DNA of 5,085 nt from Deltaproteobacteria bacterium (GCA_017861095.1 JAGFXI010000253.1:1-5085); one strand, 5' to 3'; numbered from the stretch's first letter, positions 1 through 4,828 are shown. Notes: a model not told the origin generated them from the letters alone. Made by a program: numbers and translations.

Positions 1-393
1 CAGGAGAGGGAGCCCGGGCGGGACGTGGAGTTTGTCATCGGTGAACGGTTGATCGCCCGAGGGGACACGCAGCTTTTGCGCGTGGTGCTCGAGAACCTGT
101 TGGGGAATGCCTGGAAGTTCACGGCGAAGCATCCTCAGGCGCGGATCGAGTTTGGACGGCTCAACCAGAAGGGAAAGGCCGTGTACTTTGTGGGGGATGA
201 CGGGGTTGGGTTTGACATGACCTATATAAAGAAAATTTTCAAGGCCTTCCAGCGACTTTATCCTTCCAATGAATTTGAGGGGAGTGGGATTGGCCTGGCC
301 ACGGTGGAGCGGATCATTACGCGCCACGGCGGTGAGGTCTGGGCGGAGGGGGAGGTAGGGCAGGGAGCCACCTTCTATTTCACCCTCGCGTGA
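1..393 (+). CDS. Sensor histidine kinase, C-terminal HATPase domain (5' partial)
   Basis: This is the catalytic, ATP-binding end of a two-component sensor kinase. The reading frame is open from base 1, so the sensor and dimerisation parts lie upstream of the window. The 130 visible residues hold the Bergerat-fold boxes in order: the N box VVLENLLGNAWKFT (about 28-41, with Mg-ligand Asn36), the G1 box DDGVGFD (66-72), the F box KIFKAFQRLY (78-87) and the G2 box GSGIGLA (94-100). The ending, ERIITRHGGEVWAEG then GATFYFTLA, is typical of phytochrome-like PAS/GAF kinases, in which FQRL and F-E-G-x-G-I-G-L-A are highly conserved. ATP would be used to phosphorylate a His in the missing DHp domain, and the phosphate would pass to a response regulator. 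The domain looks intact. The partner gene directly downstream is wrecked, so the kinase may now be an orphan or signal elsewhere. The family is secure; the ligand is unknown. Confidence 0.95.
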   Translation, partial: QEREPGRDVEFVIGERLIARGDTQLLRVVLENLLGNAWKFTAKHPQARIEFGRLNQKGKAVYFVGDDGVGFDMTYIKKIFKAFQRLYPSNEFEGSGIGLATVERIITRHGGEVWAEGEVGQGATFYFTLA

Positions 394-551
394 ATCGTGG
401 TCCGTAGAGGTTGATGTTTCGATGCCAACGTGTTTCTGCGTGACGGGACGTGGTTCGTCGGCCTGGGTATCTTGTCCTTCTTCTCAATATTTGGATTTCA
501 CTTCGATTCTCAGTCGTTTGGCCGCCAAGATCATGGCCTAGTTGCAGCTTT

Positions 552-685
552 CAGGAGATTCTGGCATACTTACAGATTCGAAAAGGTTATGACGTTTCTG
601 GGGACCGGCCACAGACCGCATCATGGCTTCTTATTGGGCGACAAGGTGCGGGGACAGACATTCCGCAAGGGAATCGAGCTACATT
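552..685 (+). other. Remnant of a CheY-like receiver domain
   Basis: Frame 3 reads QEILAYLQIRKGYDVSG from 552 and continues through QTASWLL. This matches the alpha1-beta2-alpha2 part of NtrC/PilR-type receivers, whose usual form is M-R-E-x-L-x-x-L-L-R-x-x-G-Y-D-V with A-L-x-L-L after it. TDIPQG follows at 654-671 and GIEL follows in frame 1 at 670-681. Together they resemble the phospho-acceptor segment T-D-I-R-M-P-x-G-x-G-I-E-L with Arg-Met and another residue lost. The distance from QEIL to TDI is 34 residues, against about 38 in intact domains. The beta1 acidic pair (V-D-D-E) is not visible, although AAKIM in frame 2 at 521-535 could be its edge. The beta4 to alpha5 part is missing. This rests on pattern matching by eye, so it is a good but not certain call. 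Confidence 0.55.
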
Positions 686-1108
686 ATGGATATCTGCGAT
701 CAGCTTATCGTTGGAGCCAGTCAGCCTATCCAGAGAATCAGAGCACTGGTTCGTCAGGTTGCGGACAGTGACCTGAATGTGATCATTTCCGGTGAGACCG
801 GCGTGGGGAAAGAACTGGTCGCCCAATCGCTTCATCTCATGTCAGGGCGACGAACCAAGCCCCTTGTCAAGGTAAACTGTGCCGCCATTCCAAGCCCGCT
901 GCTTGAGAGCGAGCTATTCGGGTACGAAAAGGGGGCCTTCACCGGCGCCGACAGCATGAAACTCGGCAAGTTCGAGCTCGCTCATGGGGGAACGATCCTG
1001 CTCGACGAAATAGGCGACATGCCCCTCTCGCTGCAGGCGAAGATGCTGCAGGTGTTGCAGGATTTTCAGTTTTCTCGCCTGGGTGGCAAGAAGGACGTCA
1101 AGGTGGAT

Positions 1109-1118
1109 TGCAGCACCC
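1109..1118 (+). other. Deletion and frameshift junction inside the AAA+ domain
   Basis: The frame-2 sequence ends its homology at the Cys codon at 1109-1111. Homology resumes in frame 3 at the Pro codon at 1116-1118. The few bases between belong clearly to neither side. Against family knowledge, about 44 codons plus a frame change are missing here. No long flanking repeat is visible that would explain the loss by simple recombination. Confidence 0.7.
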
Positions 1119-1655
1119 CTCATCCATCATTTTGCCGACCGGTTTGCCGAGAGAGTGAACAAACCGGGGTTTCGTTCTATAGATAACGGGGCCATAACAT
1201 TTCTACGTGGATATTCCTGGCCAGGCAACGTGAGGGAGCTGAAACACATCATTGAGCGGCTCATGCTCCTGGGCGACTGGGAGGTGGTCAAAGAGGAGCT
1301 GTTGTCGAGACAGAGCCGCGAGGCAAAGCCGCCGGCAGCCGGTGCTCTCCCCGCGCCGCTAAAGGATGAGAGGAAAGGGGAGCGCAGGCAGTTCCCCTCC
1401 CTGCGAGAAGTCAAGAAGGAGGCAACCCGCGAGGCGGAAAGCAGACTCATCAGCGCTGTCCTCAAGGATACGGGATGGAATCGGAGAAAAGCGGCACGAA
1501 TTCTCGGCATCAGCTACAAAGCGCTTCTTTACAAGATCAAGGAGTACAGTCTCGAGGAGGGGCGTCCGGAATGGTGATGCTCGATGGGAAAATCATTTCT
1601 TAAAGTATATCCTTTTTGTTCCATTTTTGTGGAGGGACGGAAATAGTCTGCAGGG

Positions 1656-1778
1656 ATGACATTTATAAGTAAAGGAAAATACGAGACATATTTTTTGCTT
1701 GAGGAGGTAGTACGGTTCTTGCATCCCTCTAGGGGCGCCGAATGTATCGTCGGTGCCCTGTTATCTGACGAATGCTAA
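1656..1778 (+). CDS. Doubtful 40-residue small protein
   Basis: A 40-codon frame runs from ATG 1656 to TAA 1778. It has a protein-like composition: a basic start (MTFISKGKYETY), a possible amphipathic helix (LLEEVVRFL, residues 14-22) and a short hydrophobic stretch (CIVGALL). I do not recognise a family. There is no well-spaced ribosome-binding site: CAGGG abuts the ATG and GGAGGG lies about 20 bases upstream. A candidate sigma-54 promoter and a hairpin fall inside it, which argues against coding. It may be chance. Confidence 0.15.
   Translation: MTFISKGKYETYFLLEEVVRFLHPSRGAECIVGALLSDEC
1708..1724 (+). promoter_or_regulatory. Weak sigma-54 (-24/-12) promoter candidate
   Basis: TAGTACG, four bases, then TTGCAT matches the TGGCACG-N4-TTGCA layout with exact spacing. 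The -12 GC (1721-1722) and the -24 G (1710) are 12 apart. The -12 half is perfect. The -24 half has A for the usual first G and T for C, and the GG doublet is normally the most conserved part. Transcription would start near 1734 and lead into the PilZ-FHA gene at 1838. The broken sigma-54 activator lies just upstream. The match is suggestive only. Confidence 0.25.
1732..1759 (+). other. Hairpin in the leader of the PilZ-FHA gene
   Basis: Bases 1732-1741 can pair with 1750-1759 in a 10-bp stem (two G-U pairs) around an 8-base loop. No T tract follows, so it is not a classical terminator. It would sit at the very 5' end of a transcript from the candidate promoter at 1708-1724, where it could stabilise the message, or it may be a leftover of termination after the regulator gene. 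Confidence 0.3.
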
Positions 1779-1837
1779 GCTGGCCGAGAGACGTCCAAGA
1801 CCGTCACGGGTTGGTCACAGGAAGGAAGCGACAAGGC

Positions 1838-2728
1838 ATGAACGCCAGCGACCGCCGAAAGTACACGAGATTGCAGTACCAATTCCCCACGATGGTCATG
1901 TCGCAGCTGGGGGCGGGGTTTCCCATCGAAGGCGCAGCAGAGAATGTCAGCCAGCGAGGGGCGTTCATCAAGACCAAACGGTGGGAGTCCTTCCAGGTTC
2001 AGGATCGAACGGTGGTTACCTTCTTCATTCCTCCGGAGTTTTCGGGTCAGACCCGGGTGCTTGGCCTGCAGGGTGACGCCATCGTCACACGGATCGATCA
2101 AGAAAAGGAAGGGGTGGCGGTAGAGTTCATCACGCACCTCAAACAATTTCAGCCCATAACTGCGCCCGACGTGGCCGGTAAGATCAAGTATCGAAAGCTC
2201 GCCACATACCTTTCCATGGTGGCGAGTTCATCTCTTGCCGACTTTCTTTCGAAAAACCCCATCGGCTTCCTGGTAGAGCGGTCAGAGAAGTTCTTTGACC
2301 GCGAGGTGATCTTCAAGTTTCTCACCGAGGTGGCCGAAGATGCGGACGTCGTTGAACACCTAAGAAAAGGATCTCTACACGTAGGAGTTCTGGAGGCGAG
2401 AGTCCTCGAGATCCGGAAGAGGAAGTCATTCAACGACCCGGATACTATCACCATCGGGCGTTCGCCCCACAGCGATATCATCCTGTATAACAAACTTGTT
2501 TCGAGAACGCACGCGCACCTCTACGTGGACATCGGGACCCAGAGTTGTATCCTTGCCGATCTCGGCTCCACGAACGGGACGTTCGTCAACGAGACGAAGC
2601 TTACGCCGTACGAGCATTGTCACCTTAAGGACGGCGATATAATCTACTTCGGAACGGAAACCAAGGTGGTCTATTTTTCCTCGCCCGCATTCCATGCATT
2701 CCTTGGCAAACTGAGATCTACTCAGTAA
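1838..2728 (+). CDS. PilZ domain-FHA domain fusion protein
   Basis: The 296-residue soluble protein has two signalling domains and no signal peptide or membrane segment. Residues about 5-104 form a PilZ domain with both c-di-GMP-binding motifs: RxxxR (R7-K-Y-T-R11) and the (D/N)xSxxG motif as N36-V-S-Q-R-G41. A strand ending GVAVEFI (92-98) follows. Residues about 107-200 form a linker I do not recognise, probably helical, with FDREVIFKFLTEVAED at 153-168. Residues about 203-280 form an FHA phosphothreonine-recognition domain with G207-R208, the S222-R-T-H225 motif and LGSTNGTFVN (242-251), so all the usual ligand-contact residues are present. It probably reads c-di-GMP and docks on a Ser/Thr-phosphorylated partner; the partner and output are unknown. 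ATG 1838 is chosen because the PilZ motif begins at once and AAGGA lies at 1822-1826. An in-frame ATG at 1772 would add 22 residues without domain support. Confidence 0.92.
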   Translation: MNASDRRKYTRLQYQFPTMVMSQLGAGFPIEGAAENVSQRGAFIKTKRWESFQVQDRTVVTFFIPPEFSGQTRVLGLQGDAIVTRIDQEKEGVAVEFITHLKQFQPITAPDVAGKIKYRKLATYLSMVASSSLADFLSKNPIGFLVERSEKFFDREVIFKFLTEVAEDADVVEHLRKGSLHVGVLEARVLEIRKRKSFNDPDTITIGRSPHSDIILYNKLVSRTHAHLYVDIGTQSCILADLGSTNGTFVNETKLTPYEHCHLKDGDIIYFGTETKVVYFSSPAFHAFLGKLRSTQ

Positions 2729-2792
2729 CCACGACTAGGGCCTGAGGACCAGACCTTCCGAGCATCCGCACGAAAATCCCATCCCCCACATT

Positions 2793-2842
2793 TAGCCCGC
2801 ACTATGCACGAGCCACCTGCTGCGACCGCGGATATGGCCGTC
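2793..2842 (+). repeat. Dispersed 50-bp repeat, copy A
   Basis: This stretch matches 4598-4647 at 44 of 50 positions without gaps, including 22 identical bases in a row at 2812-2833 (CCACCTGCTGCGACCGCGG and three more). It lies 64 bases past the PilZ-FHA stop codon, in the same orientation relative to that gene as copy B is to the racemase. The forward frame through it reads HEPPAATAD in both copies, but no gene frames it. It is probably a genome-wide intergenic repeat. Whether it is mobile is unknown. Confidence 0.75.
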
Positions 2843-2913
2843 CTTCCGGGGAGTGAGGCAGAAGAGTACCCGAGTTCTCGGAGGAAGAGAGGAATACAGT
2901 GCACCAAGGAACG

Positions 2914-2939
2914 CGCGGAGCCCATCGTGCGGCTTCGCG
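2914..2939 (+). other. Hairpin, 9-bp stem with 8-base loop
   Basis: CGCGGAGCC (2914-2922) pairs with GGCTTCGCG (2931-2939), with one G-U pair around loop CATCGTGC. The wobble pairs only on the forward strand, so a plus-strand RNA would fold better. It lies between two convergent genes and may belong to an intergenic repeat or to the 3' end of the PilZ-FHA transcript. No T tract follows. Confidence 0.35.
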
Positions 2940-2946
2940 AGAGAGT

Positions 2947-2979
2947 GGGGTGAGGGAGGAGTGAAGAGTTCCCTCCCCC
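2947..2979 (-). terminator. Possible weak hairpin terminator for the minus-strand gene
   Basis: GGGG and GAGGGA (2947-2957, with a bulged T at 2951) pair with TCCCTCCCCC (2970-2979) around a 12-base loop. It begins 14 bases beyond the stop of the minus-strand PA2779-type gene, the right place for a terminator of that convergent unit. No T run follows on either strand, so the role is uncertain. Confidence 0.25.
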
Positions 2980-2993
2980 CTTCTCAGCCGGTC

Positions 2994-3392
2994 TCATCTC
3001 ACGGCTATATGCTTGCCGCTAAGCTGCAGGACAAGGACCACGAGGATCGCGACGAGGAGGATCACAATGATGACCTCTCCTGTGCTCCCGCCCGCTGTCA
3101 CCGTATCGAGCTGGGTGGCGAGGGCGTGGATCTCCTGATTTGATAGCTGGTCCAGCCGGGCCGAGATCTCCTCCTCCGTCAAGCCCAAGGCCTTCAGGCG
3201 CTCCCTCACCATCTTGTCCTCGAGGAGCTTTTGCACTTTGGCCATGTCGCTTTGGCGGTCGACGGCCGACCACGAATCGGCCGAGGGCGCGAAGCCGGCA
3301 TCAACCCGTGGCAAGAAGCCGAAAAGCCCCATCACGACGACAAGGACCAACGCCGTTCGGCGCACAAATGAAGCTCGGACGAGCAGAGTCAT
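2994..3392 (-). CDS. PA2779-family exported small protein
   Basis: The 132-residue protein starts with a typical signal peptide: basic RRT (11-13), a hydrophobic core LVLVVVMGLFGFL (15-27) and a likely cleavage site after VDA32. The mature part has SDMAKVQKLLEDKMVRERLKALGLTEEEISARLDQLSNQEIHALATQLD (split here as the run from S48 to D96), then glycines (GGSTG, 101-105). A C-terminal membrane helix follows (VIIVILLVAILVVLVLQL, 107-124), ending KHIAVR. This order (signal, a short L-x-x-L-G-L-x-x-x-E-x-x-x-R-L-x-x-L-S-x-x-E helical motif, Gly linker, membrane tail) is the hallmark of the PA2779 family (DUF6627). Its function is unknown. In many Proteobacteria it sits next to a PA2778-type cysteine peptidase with TPRs. 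No such neighbour is visible: downstream lies the convergent PilZ-FHA gene. ATG 3392 is chosen over a TTG one codon earlier because AAGGA (3401-3405) is 8 bases away. Confidence 0.85.
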   Translation of the reverse strand: MTLLVRASFVRRTALVLVVVMGLFGFLPRVDAGFAPSADSWSAVDRQSDMAKVQKLLEDKMVRERLKALGLTEEEISARLDQLSNQEIHALATQLDTVTAGGSTGEVIIVILLVAILVVLVLQLSGKHIAVR

Positions 3393-3400
3393 CAACCTGT

Positions 3401-3405
3401 TCCTT
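3401..3405 (-). promoter_or_regulatory. Ribosome-binding site of the PA2779-family gene
   Basis: AAGGA on the minus strand is 8 bases before ATG 3392, which selects that start over TTG 3395. Confidence 0.7.
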
Positions 3406-3462
3406 TACGTCGAAGGGTTGCCTCCACTAAGGGGCCAATCCGAGACACGCTCGGAGCTCCCC

Positions 3463-3480
3463 TCACCTATAGTCACCTAT
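3463..3480 (-). repeat. Tandem direct repeat ATAGGTGA, period 10
   Basis: The minus strand reads ATAGGTGA twice (3480-3473 and 3470-3463), separated by two bases. One helical turn between copies puts both on the same face of the DNA. The repeat begins at about the predicted start of transcription of the PA2779-family gene (near 3479), a classic position for a repressor operator. No regulator is identified. It also gives a second, poorer promoter reading (TTGTAT at 3494-3489, 17 bases, TATAGG at 3471-3466). Confidence 0.4.
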
Positions 3481-3485
3481 CGTCT

Positions 3486-3514
3486 CTAATACAAGCTGGA
3501 TATGCTCCTGTCAA
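3486..3514 (-). promoter_or_regulatory. Sigma-70-type promoter for the PA2779-family gene
   Basis: The minus strand has a perfect -35 TTGACA (3514-3509), a 17-base spacer and -10 TATTAG (3491-3486, 4 of 6 to TATAAT). Transcription should begin near 3479, giving a leader of about 87 bases before ATG 3392. Confidence 0.5.
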
Positions 3515-3825
3515 CCGGCGCCAGCCGCGGTCCCGCTCACCATGATAGGTTTCCTCCGTCTGACGGGAGGTGGAAGCCCTCTCGCAGACAGTCTCCTTAA
3601 ATGCTGATGATCGCATGAGAGTGGAGCGAATTGCGCGCCAGCGGTGGCATGACCGTTTTTACCGGGCGAGTTCTCCAGTACCCGTGGCTCGAAGAGAAAA
3701 GGTGGAACTTGACTGGGACAACAAGAAAAACCAACCTCGGTCCCACCGAATGACCGAAGCTAGTACGGTCATCACGTCGCCGCGCTATTCGTCTTTACAT
3801 CTCCCGTGCGAACCGGGGAAACCGG
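3515..3825. other. Intergenic stretch between divergent genes, no convincing gene
   Basis: The region separates the minus-strand PA2779-type gene from the plus-strand racemase. A 104-codon plus frame exists (GTG 3570 to 3884) but I reject it as a gene: GGAGG abuts its start, the product has no recognisable domain and is rich in Arg, Ser and Pro, and it runs through the racemase promoter. On the minus strand a GGAGG precedes ATG 3543 of a 10-codon frame, which is too short to support. A small imperfect hairpin (CCTCC at 3553-3557 with GGAGG at 3566-3570) and the dyad at 3750-3772 are the only other structures seen. Confidence 0.5.
3750..3772. promoter_or_regulatory. Perfect 7-9-7 inverted repeat, possible operator
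   Basis: ATGACCG (3750-3756) and CGGTCAT (3766-3772) form a perfect dyad with a 9-base centre. It lies about 55 bases upstream of the racemase -35 element, a position that suits an activator or repressor dimer. As RNA it would be a short hairpin with no T run. No regulator is visible in the window. Confidence 0.3.
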
Positions 3826-3855
3826 TTGTAGAGGGGTTGCAAAATCGGGTAAAAT
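3826..3855 (+). promoter_or_regulatory. Sigma-70-type promoter for the racemase gene
   Basis: TTGTAG (3826-3831, 3 of 6 to the -35 consensus), an 18-base spacer and TAAAAT (3850-3855, 5 of 6 to the -10) point to a start near 3862 and a leader of about 43 bases. The 8-bp palindrome AACCGGTT (3820-3827) overlaps the -35. Confidence 0.4.
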
Positions 3856-3890
3856 TCCTTCAACTTTCTGCTCCTCACACTTAATCATAA

Positions 3891-3896
3891 AAGGAG
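3891..3896 (+). promoter_or_regulatory. Ribosome-binding site that fixes the racemase TTG start
   Basis: AAGGAG lies 8 bases before TTG 3905. No ATG or GTG in the frame is equally well placed, and the family's N-terminal sequence begins exactly here, so TTG is the likely start. Confidence 0.75.
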
Positions 3897-3904
3897 TTAG
3901 CCCG

Positions 3905-4600
3905 TTGAGAACCATAGGTCTCATTGGCGGCATGAGTTGGGAGTCCTCCATCGAGTACTACCGGATCATCAATGAGTTGGTTCGCGAGAGGCTCGGAGGT
4001 CTTCACTCCGCAAAGAGTGTCATGTACTCGGTGGACTTTGCCGAGATCGAGACGCTGCAGCGTGAGGGGCGGTGGCAGCAGGCGACCCAGTTCATCATCG
4101 AGGCGGCCCGCCAGGTCGAACGTGGTGGGGCTGACTTCGTCGTCATCTGCACCAACACCATGCATAAGATGGCGGATAGGGTTCAGAAGCAGATCGGGAT
4201 TCCCCTCCTCCACATCGCCGATGCCACCGCCGAGAAGATCAAGGCTCGGAGACTGAGACGGGTGGGGCTCTTGGGGACCAGATTCACGATGGAGGGGGAC
4301 TTCTATCGGGGCCGGCTCGTGGAGAAACATGGTCTCGACGTCCTGATCCCAGCTGAAAGGGAGCGGGAGACCGTCCACCGGGTGATCTATGAGGAGTTGG
4401 TAGCGGGCAAGATCATTCCATCCTCGAAGATCCAATATCTCGACATCATTCGCGGGCTCGTCAGGGATGGCGCGGCGGGGATCATCCTGGGTTGTACCGA
4501 GATCGGTCTCCTTGTCGGACAGGCGGATGTGGAAGTGCCTGTGTTCGACACTACCCTCATCCATGCCCGAGCTGCAGTGGAGTATGCCCTCGAGGGCTAG
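3905..4600 (+). CDS. Aspartate/glutamate-type amino-acid racemase
   Basis: The 231-residue cytosolic enzyme belongs to the cofactor-independent Asp/Glu racemase superfamily, which interconverts L- and D-amino acids with two cysteines acting as opposing acid and base. It opens with RTIGLIGGMSWESSIEYY (2-19), the family signature strand and loop. Both catalytic cysteines are in place: Cys82 in VICTNTMHK and Cys197 in ILGCTEI. The length equals the usual 230 or so of the YgeA/aspartate racemase group. The CTNTMH motif (rather than a glutamate racemase motif) points to aspartate or broad-specificity racemase rather than MurI. Substrate cannot be fixed from sequence. Physiological roles could be D-amino-acid supply or turnover. 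The TTG start is set by AAGGAG 8 bases upstream; the long upstream extension to 3806 has no homology and crosses the promoter. It has its own promoter and appears monocistronic. The 50-bp repeat begins at its TAG stop. Confidence 0.93.
   Translation: MRTIGLIGGMSWESSIEYYRIINELVRERLGGLHSAKSVMYSVDFAEIETLQREGRWQQATQFIIEAARQVERGGADFVVICTNTMHKMADRVQKQIGIPLLHIADATAEKIKARRLRRVGLLGTRFTMEGDFYRGRLVEKHGLDVLIPAERERETVHRVIYEELVAGKIIPSSKIQYLDIIRGLVRDGAAGIILGCTEIGLLVGQADVEVPVFDTTLIHARAAVEYALEG
4586..4597. repeat. Perfect 12-bp palindrome at the racemase 3' end
   Basis: GCCCTCGAGGGC occupies the last four sense codons of the racemase. It overlaps a second perfect palindrome, GGGCTAGCCC (4594-4603), which spans the stop codon and enters repeat copy B. 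Neither is followed by T residues. A recombination or repeat-insertion boundary is possible, but chance in a GC-rich codon context is also likely. Confidence 0.3.
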
Positions 4601-4647
4601 CCCGCGCGATACACGAACCACCTGCTGCGACCGCGGATACGGCTGTC
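4598..4647 (+). repeat. Dispersed 50-bp repeat, copy B
   Basis: This matches 2793-2842 at 44 of 50 positions. Its first three bases are the TAG stop codon of the racemase. After the repeat both copies reach a CCGGGG run, but through different numbers of bases, so similarity may extend with gaps. The rest of 4648-4750 shows no gene; GGGGTAAACTTCCCC at 4688-4702 is a weak hairpin. Confidence 0.75.
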
Positions 4648-4750
4648 TCGTTTCCTGCCGACCGGGGCTTTTTCCCTCCAAAGAATTGGGGTAAACTTCC
4701 CCTGCTCACCGGGTAGAGGACTAGCTGACTGGAGGAGATGCCGCCGTTCC

Positions 4751-4828
4751 ATGGAGAACACTAACCGAAAGTCCGTAACCCCGGGTGGCAAGGGGCAGGG
4801 GCGGCCCCATCATCGAGAAGAGATGTGA
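4751..4828 (+). CDS. Possible 25-residue leader ORF overlapping the acyltransferase start
   Basis: ATG 4751 opens a 25-codon frame (MENTNRKSVTPGG..., ending HHREEM) that stops at TGA 4826-4828. GGAGGAG at 4731-4737 is 13 bases upstream. Its stop shares four bases (GTGA, 4825-4828) with the proposed GTG start of the next gene, the usual geometry of translational coupling. No family is recognised. It could simply be untranslated leader. Confidence 0.2.
   Translation: MENTNRKSVTPGGKGQGRPHHREEM

Larger units (their letters stand above)
521..1577 (+). pseudogene. Decayed NtrC-family sigma-54-dependent response regulator
   Basis: Pieces of one bacterial enhancer-binding protein lie in order but in different frames. 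Receiver remnants occupy about 521-685. The AAA+ domain reads in frame 2 from 686: Walker A GETGVGKE at 791-814, the sigma-54 contact loop GAFTGA at 932-949 and Walker B ILLDEIGDM at 995-1021. After KVDC (1100-1111) the frame is lost and the frame-2 product ends at 1186. The rest resumes in frame 3 as PLIHHFADRF (1116-1145), WPGNVREL (1218-1241) and a Fis-type helix-turn-helix, NRRKAARILGISYKALLYKI (about 1479-1538), ending at 1577. Intact family members have about 44 more residues at the junction. These include the sensor-I Asn (AATN) and the arginine-finger region (FREDLYYRL), both needed for ATP hydrolysis. A fragment starting at ATG 686 or 623 could be translated but could not activate sigma-54. 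The gene follows the kinase by a short gap, as in a kinase-regulator operon. Assembly error could explain one frameshift, but not all of them easily. Confidence 0.85.

Noticed and set aside
430..776. Two overlapping plus-strand frames of 108-113 codons
   Set aside because: Neither resembles a whole protein. Pieces of both match parts of a receiver domain, so they are better read as fragments of the decayed regulator.
1587..1700. T-rich stretches as a rho-independent terminator after the regulator
   Set aside because: The T runs at about 1612-1629 and 1691-1696 are not preceded by a stable GC stem.
2793..2943. CRISPR-like array suggested by the 50-bp repeat
   Set aside because: Only two imperfect copies about 1.8 kb apart, with no spacers and no cas genes.
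2722..2997. 91-codon minus-strand frame between the PilZ-FHA and PA2779-type genes
   Set aside because: It runs through the dispersed repeat and the hairpins. The protein looks like the typical miscall in intergenic repeats.
3570..3884. 104-codon plus-strand frame upstream of the racemase
   Set aside because: It starts at GTG with GGAGG abutting it, has no recognisable domain, and overlaps the racemase promoter.
3806..3904. N-terminal extension of the racemase to an upstream ATG
   Set aside because: The extra 33 codons cross the -10 element and ribosome-binding site, and the family's N-terminal signature starts at TTG 3905.
3881..4681. 266-codon minus-strand open frame opposite the racemase
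   Set aside because: It mirrors a well-supported gene with both catalytic cysteines, has no recognisable domain, and covers the repeat. It is an antisense shadow in GC-rich DNA.
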